Shown piece after piece: positions 1 to 27,616 of a stretch of DNA of 64,000 bases. The stretch is from Perca fluviatilis (taxonomy: Eukaryota; Chordata; Actinopteri; Perciformes; Percidae). The number at the start of each line of letters is the position of its first letter. The first letter of the stretch is position 1. The DNA lies in NCBI RefSeq assembly GCF_010015445.1, contig NC_053123.1, positions 13,249,434-13,313,433 on the forward strand. The letters run 5' to 3'. The notes below the pieces were generated by a model, which had not been told where the DNA came from, searched no databases, and saw only the letters and a list, made by a program, of their open reading frames with translations. The translations under genes were made by a program, and so were the position numbers.

Positions 1-197
1 TAAAATTACATCCATAAATAACACACTGACATAATGTATGTATATATTGGTCATGGGTTTCTTACACTTTCTGTAATTAAAAATCTAAAAGCAAAAATCC
101 TATCAGATTGGGGACCCTGAGACAAAGTCAAATGGGGATCCGTGGTCTAATTTGTCAGTTTAGGGGTCCTTGACGTGAAAAAGGTAAGGAACCACTG
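1..197 (+). mobile_element. Right-end remnant of a hAT-like element
   Basis: The stretch ends in GGAACCACTG at about 188-197, close to the GGGAACCACTG end of the better-preserved hAT-type element at 9149-9641. The left end is not visible in the window, so length, target duplication and family cannot be confirmed. Confidence 0.35.
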
Positions 198-743
198 CTC
201 AAGGCTACCAAGGTACTCCGGCAGGAAGCATTTTTATTTTTACCTTATCTGTCTAATTTTTCCAACACATATAAATATGACAATAGATAGGTAATATGAC
301 TCAGTACTTAAGACAAACAAAGTAGGAGTACATTGCTATTGACTATTAATTGACTTAAATTACTTCACAGGTTGATTATTTCGCTGATAGATAAAGAGCA
401 AAAAACCAACACACTTACAAACACAATTAAATTATTTTGGAAATGTAACCACACTAGTCACATCCAGATGGCTGACACCAATGCTGAGCAAGACTGTTCT
501 ATAATTTACCTCGTAATTAATCTACCAGGTAACTGCCAAAAAGATACGGGTATGTCAAGGTGAGTGTGGGTTTGTGATCTTGTACTACTTTTGTGCAGAA
601 CAATTTGAGTTTTAGACCTTGAGAGGGCATTTTTGGACATTTTTAGAAAATGAGAACGTTTGGCCAGTAATCGCTTCTTCCAAGGTTAGAATTAGGTTTA
701 TGGTTTAGGTAAGGGGCCAATGAGGGTCCGCACAAGAATAGAA

Positions 744-749
744 GTGTGT

Positions 750-838
<89 letters not shown>

Positions 839-867
839 GTGTTGTTGTTATTGTTGTTGTTGTTGTT
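744..867. repeat. (TG)n microsatellite followed by (GTT)n
   Basis: Near-perfect TG dinucleotides run from about 744 to 837 and pass directly into GTT-type trinucleotides to about 867. The tract ends about 12 bp before the transposon end at 879. Confidence 0.95.
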
Positions 868-878
868 TAATAGTAACT

Positions 879-2648
879 GGGGCCTGTTTCACAAAAGCAG
901 AATATCTAAATCCAGGATAAGTGATAAAGCGAGGCTTGACCTAGTCTAATCTGTGCAGCCTGGCTTGGTGCGTTTCACAAAGACCGAGCCAGGCTGAGGA
1001 GGAGCGACTAGGTTGAGCCGGGCTGAAGTCATTCAGATAGATGCGCGTCCACGGCTTTCCTCAAAAGACCGCGAGGTCGATCACAGATTTACTGATGCCA
1101 CAATGGAGAATACGCGTTGTACATACTTTATACAGAGTGAGCAGCAGCTTCTTGTGGAAGTATGACGACGTGAAACACATTACTTGTATAAAAAGAAAAG
1201 AAACGGCCGCTGTAATGAAACCGCGAGAGAAAGCGTAGCAGACGATCACGGACCGACTGAATGCGTAATTGTAGCCTAAATATATACATTAACTGACCAC
1301 GGCTCTGAATTGAAGCCGTCATAATCATTCCATTCAAGGATTAGGCTACTAATCATTTTCACAAATTAACAGTTGTACTCTTTGCCTTAAAAGTGAGCAT
1401 GATGCGTAAATATCTCTTTCACTCTGTTCCTCCTCCTCTCTCATGGGCTAAAATATAAGTTTCCTAAGTCATATTAACTTCCACTGCTCGCTTTTAATGC
1501 AAAGTGTACAACTGTTCGTTTTTGCAAATGACAGTGACTCATTGAATGGTTTCAGTTAAGAACAGTAGTTCATAAATGTATATTTTTAGACTATCATTCA
1601 GTCGGTCCGATATCTGCCACGCTTTTTCTCGCGTTTCATTTTTTTAATTTTTTATAGAGGCCGAGTTTCCTTCTCTACATATTATATGCCTTGCTCCTTG
1701 TAGATATGGACATAGAAAATAAAGACACTGAAGAAATTGGACTCTAAAATCTAGAAACTATGAAGATAATAATGAAGTGATGATAAATGAAGTGATAAAT
1801 TCCATGCACACTGAATGGAACAGAGTATATTCATTAGTTATTTCCCCCCAAATATGAGGTCAAAAACCATTGAGGTGTCCTCTCCCTGTTGTTACATGAA
1901 TGTACAGTAGCCTACATCACTAGATAGTTAGTGGTCCAGTGAACTAAGACTATCATTTGGGAGGATTGTACCATTAGGATATGTTCTTAAATTGTACAAT
2001 CCTCCCAAATTATATTCCCAGTTTACTGGACAACATACATTGTGTGCTAAGAATGCCAAATACAATGCAAACATGATCCTTATTGTTAAAGAATTTAAAA
2101 AAATTAATCAACTAAGATAATTCAAGGTGCATTGGCCAACTATAGAAATGTACAGCATTGTATGTATTGCCCTTAGTAACAGACTTCATTTAAAACACAT
2201 TTGAAATGTTATCAGCCTTTTCTAATTATCTCAACAACTGCCATAATATATTCATCAAACTTCTAACAACAATATGAACAGCAGTCTTCATACAGCAATA
2301 TAACAGTAACAATGATTGTCACATGAATAATTATAAATAAAAAAAATAATGGTCACAACAATAAAATAATAACAGTACTTAAATAAACAGCAATATGCAC
2401 CTGTTGTATTTTAATCCAGGCTGATAATAACAATAGGGTAAAACCTCTGCTGGGTGATCAGAAAAGGCTCCAGGATTAAATAAATCCTGACTGTTAGCCT
2501 GGTCGGGACCAGGCTAGCTGCACAGAATAAATCTCCATGGTGATTTATGTGCCTCCGCTTTCGTGAAACCGAATCAAGGCTTAATTCATCCAGGATAACC
2601 AGGAAATCCCGGCTTAATCCCTTATCTTGGTTTTGTGAAACAGGCCCC
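879..2648. mobile_element. TIR DNA transposon (~1.77 kb), non-autonomous, with nested inverted repeats
   Basis: The left end GGGGCCTGTTTCACAAAA (879) is matched in inverse at the right end (to 2648), giving terminal inverted repeats of about 18 bp. Inside lie a second inverted pair (1217-1262 against 1595-1640, sharing a CATTCAGTCGGTCC core) and a third hairpin at about 1931-2033. No transposase reading frame was recognised. A clear target-site duplication was not found, so the superfamily is left open. Confidence 0.55.
1931..2033. repeat. ~100-bp imperfect hairpin inside the transposon
   Basis: ATTTGGGAGGATTGTAC (from about 1955) pairs with GTACAATCCTCCCAAAT (to about 2010) around a loop of about 20 nt. 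The outer arms GTCCAGTGAAC and GTTTACTGGAC extend the stem. It may be a tiny MITE nested in the larger element or part of it. Confidence 0.6.
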
Positions 2649-2723
2649 TGCTGGTGTCCTGCCTGCAGGATGTGAGTCAAATGCAGCATTGTCAGATTTA
2701 ATGATATCACCTTCCAAGTAGCG

Positions 2724-2724
<1 letters not shown>

Positions 2725-2790
<66 letters not shown>
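2725..2790. repeat. (CA)33 microsatellite
   Basis: A perfect CA tract of 66 bp. It lies about 75 bp outside the right end of the 879-2648 element, mirroring the TG tract outside its left end. Confidence 0.95.
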
Positions 2791-2793
<3 letters not shown>

Positions 2794-4285
2794 CCTGAGT
2801 AGGTTTGTTCTACTGATGAGGTCAGACGTTTCCATCTTGACCTGGCAACTATTCCTGTTGCCATGGGGAGACGGGAGACAATCCCCACATCTGTTACCAT
2901 GGCAACGGGGAGACAGCGCATATAGGGCTTGTTTACTCTGTGGTCTTATCGTCTTCTGGCGGAGTCTGCCACTACATACTACGAATGTCACTCAGCGTCA
3001 GGACCAGAAACTTATTTATATGTTAACGCAGTTGCAATACAGAATGCTTAACACATAAACATAGTCACATATAGTGTATAAGATAAGTACTACATTCATC
3101 AGCATACCTGTCAGTAGGCAGGTAAACAAAGACATATTATTTACCCATTCAGGATAGTTTACTATTTGCGAGGGAAAATTCATTCAGTCAGCCTCTTGTG
3201 GTCAGATTACTACCTCTGAAAGAAATTATTTCTCCTTCAGAATTTAATAAATCCCAGGCTACACGGTCATACATCTTGGATTTGATATTAGTCAGCCTTT
3301 TCTGATTCTGTAATAGTCCATGTGTTATAGTTCACCGTTTATTGTTATTATAGCCCAAGAAACCTTTGATTCTGGTTAACATGCTAGTACAGTATGAATT
3401 TGTTTAAATTTTTTAGAAATTGGTCAAGTCAAGATTTGATTAACAATTGATACTGTAAATATATTAATATTAATAAAGGCAAAAACTCTACATATGTATG
3501 GTTTATTGTCTACTGTTTTAGAAAGCAATACTGGTTTACTTAAATTATACTAAACTGGTAGTCTTACCTCACTTAAAGAAAACATCAAAATTACATTCTG
3601 TTTTTGCTGTTTGAATGGAATTTATTTTAGATGCTAAAGGAGACCAATTACTGATATCTGACAAGCACTCATATTTACAGTTGCCACCTACAGTAACAGT
3701 TGCTTTCCCACTCTGGGGACATGGATGGTAAATGGTGGGAGGACAAACCTCCACAGATCCTCTCTTTGAGCTGACAAAGCTCCTAAATGTACAAAATGTG
3801 GTTTCATAGTGGAGCATTAACAGTTAGCAGGCTCTTATCCTTTGGTCCTCTGCACTGTACATCTCAGTTAAACAAGTAAAAGTAAGATGTGTAAAATATA
3901 CACTTTTTAAACAATAAATGACGGAAAAATCTTGAAATCTCATAAGAAAATGTTAACTTGTTCTGATAACTAAAAGAGGAAAGTGTCATGAGAGTCGTTT
4001 CCTTGATACCAGAGTTATTTTGCCTCTTATAAAAGTAAAAAAGCATTGAAATGTGGTATGCTCTCCTCCCTTTGTAATGCACTGACACACATTTCTTTTT
4101 TTTGAATTGATTGATTTGGTAATGTTCATTCATTTGTTCATTTATTTATTTATTTGCATTTGTAATAGCTGTTTTTACTTTGCATAAAACATGTGAGGGG
4201 TAATCCACAAGGGAGATAATCGGTGTTTAGTGAACAGTTTCTCGAAGTGTCCAGCTGACTTATAATGATTTTATTATTTGACCCA

Positions 4286-5347
4286 CACTGTAAGAAATGA
4301 TTCTGTGGTCATGTAGATTTGAATTAATGTATTAGGTCAAATATATTCAAGCGATTGTGTTTTTGATTTTGAGGCAAATATTTAATTAAATTTCAAATAA
4401 AAATGTTTGGAATAAAATCCACCCATTGTAGTTAAATAAAAAATAAGCATTATATTTATCTAATCACAAATAGAGAGAATATTGAGTTAATTCAAATTAA
4501 TGTAATCATTTAATCAATTCATGTAATTTTAATTGAAAAGCACTTCCTGTCAACTTAGCTAGCTAGCAGCTATAATGTTACCCAGCATGCTGTTCGGCTG
4601 TGTAAATTTGTAAATGTAAAACTATTAGTGTTAGAAATTGTTAAAGTCACAAATAGTTGTGTGCTATGGTGTTTTATCCTGTTAAAGAGAGTTAGTTTTG
4701 GATTATTAATTGAGTTACAACCATGGGTGAGAAGGGTACGAAGTTAACACGGCTCCCATTCTGAAGTCACTCGCAGATTAATTTGGCCGTAGCGTTCTCT
4801 GCGGCAATGCACCGGTATTACGGTATATGAAAAATTCATATCATACGGGAATTTAATACCGGCATACGGTACAAACCGGTATACCGCCCAGCACTACTAC
4901 AATGAGTCGAAAGCACAAAAGTGAATTGTTAATAAAATTCTTATTTGAGTATTTGTTAAGTTCTGTACTTTCTCGGCCATAGACTAGTTATTCCTAAGAA
5001 AGAATATTTAGATTGAATTCATTGCATTGATTAAATTCAAATCGATGTGCAGATAAATGTAGATGATTATTACTCAATTATATATCATTGATATGTAGAA
5101 TTAAATTAATTTTTATTAGTACTATTTAAACATTAGGGAGTTTATCTTTTTCAAATCAACTCAATATTTTTGTTTAGGTTATAATTAATTCTGTACTGTT
5201 TTCTATTCAAATCTACTCATATTAAATGGATAACTATTAAGGGTCTCATTTAATTAATATTTAATACCAAAATTTTATTAATAATATTGCTTGTAATCTG
5301 TTGCCTCATATTTCTTGAGTAGATATGGTGTATCTTTTCTTACAGTG
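4286..5347. mobile_element. TIR element with CACTGTAAGAAA ends
   Basis: CACTGTAAGAAATGA at 4286 is matched in inverse by the sequence ending at 5347 (reverse complement CACTGTAAGAAAAGA). The interior is AT-rich and has no recognised transposase. It contains a fragment at about 4810-4897 that resembles one end of a different element (CGGTATACCGCCCAGCACTA). CA dinucleotides flank both ends, but that is too short to count as a target duplication. Its right end is 40 bp from the sh3rf3 exon. Confidence 0.45.
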
Positions 5348-5387
5348 CATTTTCTTTTACTTTGTGTCTGTTGCCTTTGCTCTACAG

Positions 5388-20501
<15,114 letters not shown>

Positions 20502-20557
20502 AATGGAAGAAGTGGACAAAAGAACAAAACACTGTTCCTGTTTTTGAGTTACAAAAC

Positions 20558-20590
<33 letters not shown>

Positions 20591-20825
20591 AGCTTTACAG
20601 CTACATACATATGAAGAATGGACTGAAATTGGTTTCTAAGAATTATACTTTTGGATTGAAGACGGACATTGCAAAAAGAAAGCTGCTTTGATGATAGTCA
20701 GAATGCTTTCTCTAGAAGTGGAATCTGTCAAGAAACATCGATTTAATGAAATTAAAACTTAATAAATTCTGGCACAAAACATCAATAATAGTAAATGTCT
20801 TCAGAAACCCATATCAGTCCAACTA

Positions 20826-20868
<43 letters not shown>

Positions 20869-21450
20869 GGAAAGCTAGCCCCCACTTTGACCAGCCACAC
20901 AGGAATCAGGGCAACGGTTGGATCAGACAATCGGTTGTCTGGACCCGTGATGTTGACTACTGAAGGCACACAGACTCAAAGAACACAGAAGGACAAACCC
21001 TGCCTCCCAGTTCTCCTCCTCGGCACCATCCACCAGCAAACCCTAGCACAAAAAGCATTAACTTTGCTTTCCTCTGAGACCTCAGAACTTAAATTCGGGT
21101 GCTTTCCTCGTTTGAAAAGTGCAGATTTATCGCCAGGTGATGAGGGAAGTGTGTGTCCAGTCCAGGATCATTGTAAACACATCTCCGTGTCTAGTTTGTG
21201 ACAACAAGCACATATGTTTCATACCAACCCAATATATGTTTATAACAGTGCATGTAGCATTATTATGTTTTTCTATATATGTTGAAATAGACGTTTGTGT
21301 TGTCCCAAACTAGTCATGCTGTGATGATCTGTCACAAAACTAAAGGTGCAAAAAGTAAAACACAACTAAGGTTAATTATTCTTCTATTTATACATCTTAC
21401 ATACATTTATACAGCCATTTGTTTTATTAGAATTTGTCCTTTATAGACCA

Positions 21451-21459
21451 CCCCCCCCC

Positions 21460-21499
<40 letters not shown>
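21451..21499. repeat. Poly-C plus (AC)n compound repeat
   Basis: Twelve C residues run directly into AC dinucleotides. Shorter CA tracts lie at 20560-20590 and 20830-20864 in the same putative 3'UTR. Confidence 0.93.
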
Positions 21500-21500
<1 letters not shown>

Positions 21501-22190
21501 CTGGGTTAAAGTGAATAAAGTGGCTTGCTGAATGTAGGAAGAAACAAAAAAGTTACGCCACAACTCTTTAAACTATTTCAGCTCATTTGTTTTGGGATCT
21601 TTTAAGTGGGATTATAGAGACAAAGAATGCATTTGGTAATGTTCTACACAATCTGCCAATATATCTACATATACAGTATTTTACACTCAGTTATTATTTA
21701 TTTGACAAACGGGATTTCCGTTGCTACTTGTCACATCCTTTTAACCATGAAAGAATATATAGTCAGTAATGCAGAGATCAGAAAGACATATATATTCTTG
21801 CTAACAATAATCCCTCTTCCTCAGCCTTTTCTGAGATACTGTTGAGAGTTTTTGTCTGACTGCAGCAATATTGTGAAACCAAATGTGTGTGTGTGGATTC
21901 GATGCTCACGGGAGAATGTACGGGGAGGGCAGAACACCTGAAGGCAGGGACGCAAGAGTCTCATCACACAACTGCCAACCTTTGACAACAACTTTTCCTC
22001 TGATCTTATCGACACCTAACAAGTATTTTTGTACGGCTTCAGTGAGTGTACAGTCAGTCTGCTTTGTGAATTTCTACGTCCTGAGTGTGTGAAATCCAGG
22101 CTTGTATAGTTTACATCCAGCCACAACCATCTACCTTGTTTCCCTGTTTCTGGAGATAGAAGCACAGCGAAACTCAGAGCTTGACTCGCT

Positions 22191-22193
<3 letters not shown>

Positions 22194-22268
<75 letters not shown>
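22194..22268. repeat. (TG)n microsatellite
   Basis: A perfect TG tract of about 75 bp in the putative sh3rf3 3'UTR. Confidence 0.95.
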
Positions 22269-22269
<1 letters not shown>

Positions 22270-22850
22270 AGAGAGTAATACTGGCCATGTATTAGTGAAA
22301 GAACAGAGTTAACTAAATGGTTTTCCTGCTGTTTTTTTTTTTGTTGTTGTTGTTGTTTTTTAACTAGGCCAGAGTGAAGCACAAACAACTAGCCATGTGC
22401 ACACCGGCGAAGCTCACTCATTGGCTGAGCACACAGATGTCTAATTGGCTTTAATTGGGTCACAGCCAGGTGAGAGTCTATAATTGGCTAAGCACACTTG
22501 AATCTTCTGGGTGGTGAACTGCATTTTGTAACTACAAATACAAAATTCTACTTTTTGAAATGTTTTATGCCCATATGATGTGAGCGCAGAATTAAAAACC
22601 CAGACATGAGACTTTGCTACAAGCTCTCCACAGACTTACAGAAAACAAGCACAAAATGTTTTGGGTCAAAATTGCAGACACGGAATCTGACTCAAAAATG
22701 CTGTTCAATGCGACAGGTTTTCTCTCACAAGTTTAATGGTCTGAAAATGTTGTTACATTATTTTGTCCATGTAATTATTGTACGTGTAATACTTCTTAGT
22801 GAAACAGAAAAAGAGGGTTAGCAATATTTTGTTGCAAAAAAAAATGTTAA

Positions 22851-23277
22851 AGTGCTCATATTATGCTTTTTCCCCTTTCCTTTATTGTGTTATATATCTT
22901 TGTGCATGTTATAGGTTTACAAAGTGAAAAAAGCCCAAAGTCCACCCCAAAGGGACTTACCATCTGTTCCACTGTTCACAAACTGCTCCAAACAGCTCTG
23001 TTGTAGTCCAGCCTTTACTTCAGAGACAAACGTGCGTCACTTTGTAACACGTTATAATGCAGTACTTGCTGCGCATGTGCGACTCCCAACAAAGATGGTA
23101 CAGAAGTGAGATGTCTCACTCTGTAGCTAAAACAGAGAGCTCAACACACAGGGTGAAAAGAGGAGCTGCAGTACAACAAATATTGTGGTATTTTCTGAAA
23201 ATTAAACCACATAAACCTATTCCGCTACAACCTCTAAATACAATTATGAACCTGAAAATGAGCATAATATGAGCACT
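22851..23277. mobile_element. 427-bp MITE with TTAA target duplications
   Basis: TTAA (22847-22850) precedes AGTGCTCATATTATGCT and the exact inverse AGCATAATATGAGCACT precedes TTAA (23278-23281). The interior is non-coding. It sits in the putative 3'UTR of sh3rf3, so the transcript may carry its hairpin-forming ends. Confidence 0.8.
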
Positions 23278-23618
23278 TTAAATTGAATGTTTTCATGTTT
23301 TTCTTTTATTTGAAGTGGAGGTTGCCTGTCATTGAGTTTGGCAGTTTGTACCTGTAAAGGTTGTGTTTTTTTTTCTCCCCACTATTCGATTGTGGGGGCG
23401 GGGGGGGAAAGAACTCGACCCCGATCCCTTAAACTGTGAAGGAAAGTGAGCAAAACCATGAAACGGAAATAGACTTTACAAAGTGATTACAGCATGGTCT
23501 GCGATCCTCTCCTGGCTGCTGGCAGTGCAGCATGGGTAATCCTGTGCGTCTGGAGCAACAGATGAAACCAAAAACCCTCTGCGATTTAGATTAAGATTTA
23601 TCTTGGTCACATACTCAA

Positions 23619-23649
<31 letters not shown>

Positions 23650-24051
23650 GTAAAAGACTAGGGCTAGTCTGACAAATATCGCTTTTCCACTTAGAATCAC
23701 GGATATGAAGCAGTCGCTTTGATTCTTTCCATTTTTACTGTTTAAATGACCATTCTTGTCTGTTTATTTAATCCTGTTCCACGCGAGTGTACGAAGCTAG
23801 GCTTTTTGTGGGGCTTTTTGGGTCAGCCAAGTAAAAATGCCAGTTTTTTTTGCCATGAAAATTAAATGTCAAATTTCAGCAGAAGAATTTGTTATTGGAA
23901 GCTTCAGTCCAAAAGTATCTGCATTGGCCTTCAAAACCTGTCAGTCAAATCCTAGTGCCTACAAATGCACACACGCACACACACACACACACACAGGTTT
24001 GTGGCACTATCTTTGTGGGGACCCGTCATTGACATAATGCATTCCCTAGCC

Positions 24052-24160
24052 CCTTACCCTAACCTTAACGATCACAACTGAATGCTTAACGTTAACCTTA
24101 ACCTTTACCCTAACCATAACCTAATTCTAACCCTAATCCTAAAACCAAGTCTTAACCCTC
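24052..24160. repeat. Degenerate telomere-like CCCTAACC repeats
   Basis: Many CCCTAACC, CTTAACC and CCTAACC variants are clustered in about 110 bp. Flanking CTTTGTGGGGACCC and GGACCCCACAAG segments form an inverted arrangement around them, and CA tracts lie further out (23967-23995 and near 24275). Confidence 0.75.
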
Positions 24161-24992
24161 AAACAGCCTTTTAAACTTGTGGGGTCCCGCATTTTGGCCC
24201 CACAAAGCTGTCAGGACCCCACAAGTATACTGGACTCCTGGTTTTTGGACCCCACGAATATAGTTAAACAAACGCACACACATATATATATATATACACA
24301 CACACACAAAAAGTAGTTACATCAGGCAGACCAATCTATATTTTGGTCTCTTCCTTACTTTGTTACGAGTACGATGAGCCTGCCAGTTGTTTTTCTCGCA
24401 GCTCTGCTTCGTTTGACTCAATGACAAAAAACCAGCAGATTCCACAACAGCTGTGCACAGACCTCGAGCAAGGTTCCCCTCATCTGTTTGTACGAGGACT
24501 CTAATTTCTACCGAGTCAAACTTAAGCACAAGTCCTCATTTGTGTCTGGGATCCAAGGATCTCGACGGTCTTATTTTGTTTTCACGAGATTGATGCTGTG
24601 AGGAGAAGAGTTTACAACAGTCAAAACATCAGGAATAAAAAAAAAACAGTGGTCACTTTACAGAGAACACCTTAAACTGCTGGTTTCACAGATGTTTTCA
24701 TGTCGTTTGTGTTTGATTTACGTGACGTAAGCTTGTCTTTTGACCTGGTTGTAAATACCACTTGAGAACTCATGGTGATGACTTGGAAAATTGTGAACAA
24801 GCCATCAACAGCAGTGGTAATTTAATTTTCCATTGGACATGAACACAGAACAAAACATTGCACATACCATTTTTTTTTTTATTGGACTTGATAACAAATG
24901 ACAAATTTTTCCTTCCAGGAAGCCTGAGAACTCACTCTGCCATCTTGAATTAGATGTCGGCCATATTTGTTCCTATGGATACTTGTGTGTAT

Positions 24993-24994
<2 letters not shown>

Positions 24995-25031
<37 letters not shown>

Positions 25032-25042
25032 CGCGCGCGTGC
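24995..25042. repeat. (TG)n(CG)n alternating purine-pyrimidine tract
   Basis: About 30 bp of TG pass without a break into about 16 bp of CG. Perfect alternation over about 46 bp is a classic Z-DNA-prone sequence. Confidence 0.92.
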
Positions 25043-25358
25043 TTGCGAGGGAACGGGGCCTCTGTATGTAGCTCTTTACATAAAAAAAGGAACTTTATGA
25101 AAAGGTTTGGTGCGGCGTGGACGCTCACGCCTCATCAGGACTGATTGGGGTTGAAAAACAGCGCTACAGCTAGGGGAAAAAAAAGAAAGTATATATATTA
25201 TTCTATATTGTGCAGAATATTTATAGGCCTTTTGTGCCATTGAAGTCATGCTCTGCGCTGGCCATGCAGCGCTCTCTACCATGTGATCATTATACATCGT
25301 CTTGTACCGATGACCCGTGGTTGATTTGATTGTTTTTCATGTCAGGTGCATTTTTCGC

Positions 25359-25364
25359 AATAAA
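25359..25364 (+). promoter_or_regulatory. Candidate distal poly(A) signal of sh3rf3
   Basis: AATAAA is followed within 20 bp by a T-rich TTTTGTTTT stretch. It is the last such signal before the convergent septin-10 gene. Confidence 0.4.
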
Positions 25365-25385
25365 TGCCTTTTGTTTTAAAACTTG

Positions 25386-27040
25386 ATTTCCAGTGTCTTC
25401 TTTAGCATCTGCCTGCAGCTTTATAATACAGAAAACACAGGCACATAGGAAGCAATACACGCTTGTGTACTCTGATGCGTGACAAAAACATGACCTGTAG
25501 CCTACTATCCATTAGGATTTCACAGTTGCCCTTTGGAGGATTCATCCCGAGAATCATATTATATCCTGCTCTAATTAGAATTATCTGCTCACACAATGTG
25601 CTCATTATGCACTTCTAAAGCCTCATGAGCAACACTCGAGGTACAGCCGTCTGACGGAGTGTATTACTCTCCGTATCATTACAGACATGCTAGTAAAGGA
25701 TTTTTCAAAAAAATAAAGCCGATACTCTGTCTTTGTATAATTCCCTCCATCTTCTCCCTTCTTTCTCTCCCTCTGTCGATCTTCTTGTGTTCTCAAGCCA
25801 ACAGTGGCATGGACGAGGTGTAGCCTAGTAATTGATAATACCGGCACTCCCCTTAAATGACAACCTCATCTCTCCGGCAGCCGGGCCTGTCTACAATGAT
25901 CACCTCCATTTGCATTTAGAGTGACTAGCAAAAGGTGACAAGGGTACGTGTACGTGACCGAGCGCAGGGCTACGACAGCTATCTCGGGTGTAAGTGCACA
26001 TAACACATCAACTCAAACTGCTATATTTAAGGCCAGCCACAAATTTACATTTTTACAGACTTCTGCAGAACAGAGATAGTTTTCACCTCTGGCAGGTTTT
26101 CCCACCCAGAGTAACTAAAGGTGACTGCACACATGCACACACGCACACACACACACACATCCACATTTTTGCCCTGGTCAAATCTCTTCGGGGCGTCCTC
26201 TTCCCAACCATAACAGGTAGGTGCTGCAGGCCCCTGCAGGGAATTAATCAGCATTCCTCTGCTTTACGCCAGACCTGTCTGTCTACCTGTCTGTGTGCCA
26301 GCTGTGAGTCACATGAAGGGCAAAAGAGCCAGAGAGTTAGACACTGCAGGGAACAAGACCTCTATCAGGCGGTACGGGGCGCTCCCTTTGTGCGTGTTCA
26401 CGTATAGCCAAGTGGTGGGCACCTCTATCTCTTACCTTCTGAAAAACAGGAAGGGGGATGTAGACGTCTCTACAGTAGACATTTCTTTTATGATGAACCA
26501 CAGGGGTGGAGAGAATAAGACAGGAGCTCTGTTGGTCTCATGTCAGTCTGAAAATGCCTCAGTTACTTGTTCTCCTTCGGTTTTCTGCATTATTGGAAAC
26601 AAAAAGGTCCAGTTTGGAGAGTAGGTGACAAACACTAAAATTGTGATCCATTTGTAAAACAGCAATTCTCTAAAAAGTGGTGTGGTCTCAAAACTGAAAC
26701 TACTATAAAATTCCTCTGGTCAGACCCCTTAGTCCTTGACCTCTGAGTACGAGCTGGTCATGTGATTGAACATTTTTCAACAGCTTGAAGGAAAAATAAT
26801 CTCACTTTCACTGACAGAGAGAGATCACAGATATTTTTAAATAGAACCTGAAGCAATGCACTGCACTCTGATGTTACCTCACTCCGTCTAACATGACACT
26901 GGATTGAAAGGGTCTTTTTTTTTATTAAATAAAGTGGAACATGAGCTTTTTTTCCTATTAATAAAAGACAATGTAGCCGTCACAAGATGCCATATTGTGA
27001 GATGAAAAACAGACAAGCATAGTGTATCATGACAAAAATA
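25386..27040. other. Intergenic interval between convergent sh3rf3 and septin-10
   Basis: No gene, RNA or intact transposon was recognised. A short CA tract lies near 26138-26158. Some reading frames of 60-140 codons exist but show no domain or splice pattern. Confidence 0.6.
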
Positions 27041-27574
27041 CAAAGATTTATTTAGAAAGAAGAAAAAGCTCCCAAATAACACTGTTTATTCCTTAAATAC
27101 AAGTGTAGTACAAATGTGTCTTACAAGCTTTACTCCATCAGACATCGGTGGGTTGCCCTGGATGTATAACTTAAGTGGATTTCTAATTAAGCTTCACACA
27201 GATAAGGCACTAACACATATTTAGCACTAGTGTAAACTCTAAAGTGGCGGTGTTTGTGAGTAAATGTTGGTTTTTAGAAATCACACTTCATTGTTGTGGT
27301 TTACTCTATTCTGTAAAATGCTTCGAGGTGTGAAACCCTGTCTCATCGGGACTCCAGACAGAAGTGAATAAAGAAATGAAAAAAAAAAAAAAAAAAAATA
27401 CAGTCACAAATGCATCTTCCCTCTCTTCTGTACTTCCTCAACAAACACTGACTTGACATGATGCATTTTTTTCCACGAGTCAGCGCTTTTCAGACAGACT
27501 GCATTGCACACTTTAAGGGCTTGTGTCAGTAAAAATAAGGGAGCAAGTAAAACACTGTGTGTGTGTGTGTGTGT

Positions 27575-27616
<42 letters not shown>

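Larger units (their letters stand above)
198..5387 (+). other. Intron of sh3rf3 upstream of the first visible exon
   Basis: No coding exon could be supported here. A POSH-family gene should have its RING, SH3-1 and SH3-2 exons upstream of the third SH3 exon at 5388, so this is read as intron. It holds a TG repeat, a TIR element at 879-2648, a CA repeat at 2725-2790 and a second TIR element at 4286-5347. The rest (198-743, 2791-4285) is AT-rich sequence in which I recognise nothing. Confidence 0.6.
20502..25385 (+). other. Probable sh3rf3 3' untranslated region
   Basis: No other gene is recognised downstream of the stop. AATAAA motifs occur at 20761-20766, 21514-21519 and 25359-25364. The last is followed by a TTTTGTTTT stretch and is taken as the distal end, but any of the three could be used. 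The region carries several CA/TG tracts, a TTAA-flanked MITE, telomere-like repeats and a TG/CG alternating tract. Confidence 0.5.

Noticed and set aside
744..837. Cys-Val and His-Thr repeat reading frames over this and all other CA/TG tracts
   Set aside because: They are translations of dinucleotide repeats, open in several frames on both strands, with no splice or start context.
3569..3817. Minus-strand frame with a Cys-rich stretch (VCPPTIYHPCP, NCKYECL)
   Set aside because: The spacing hints at a zinc finger but does not match a family I know, and no continuing exon was found. Possibly an old transposon scrap.
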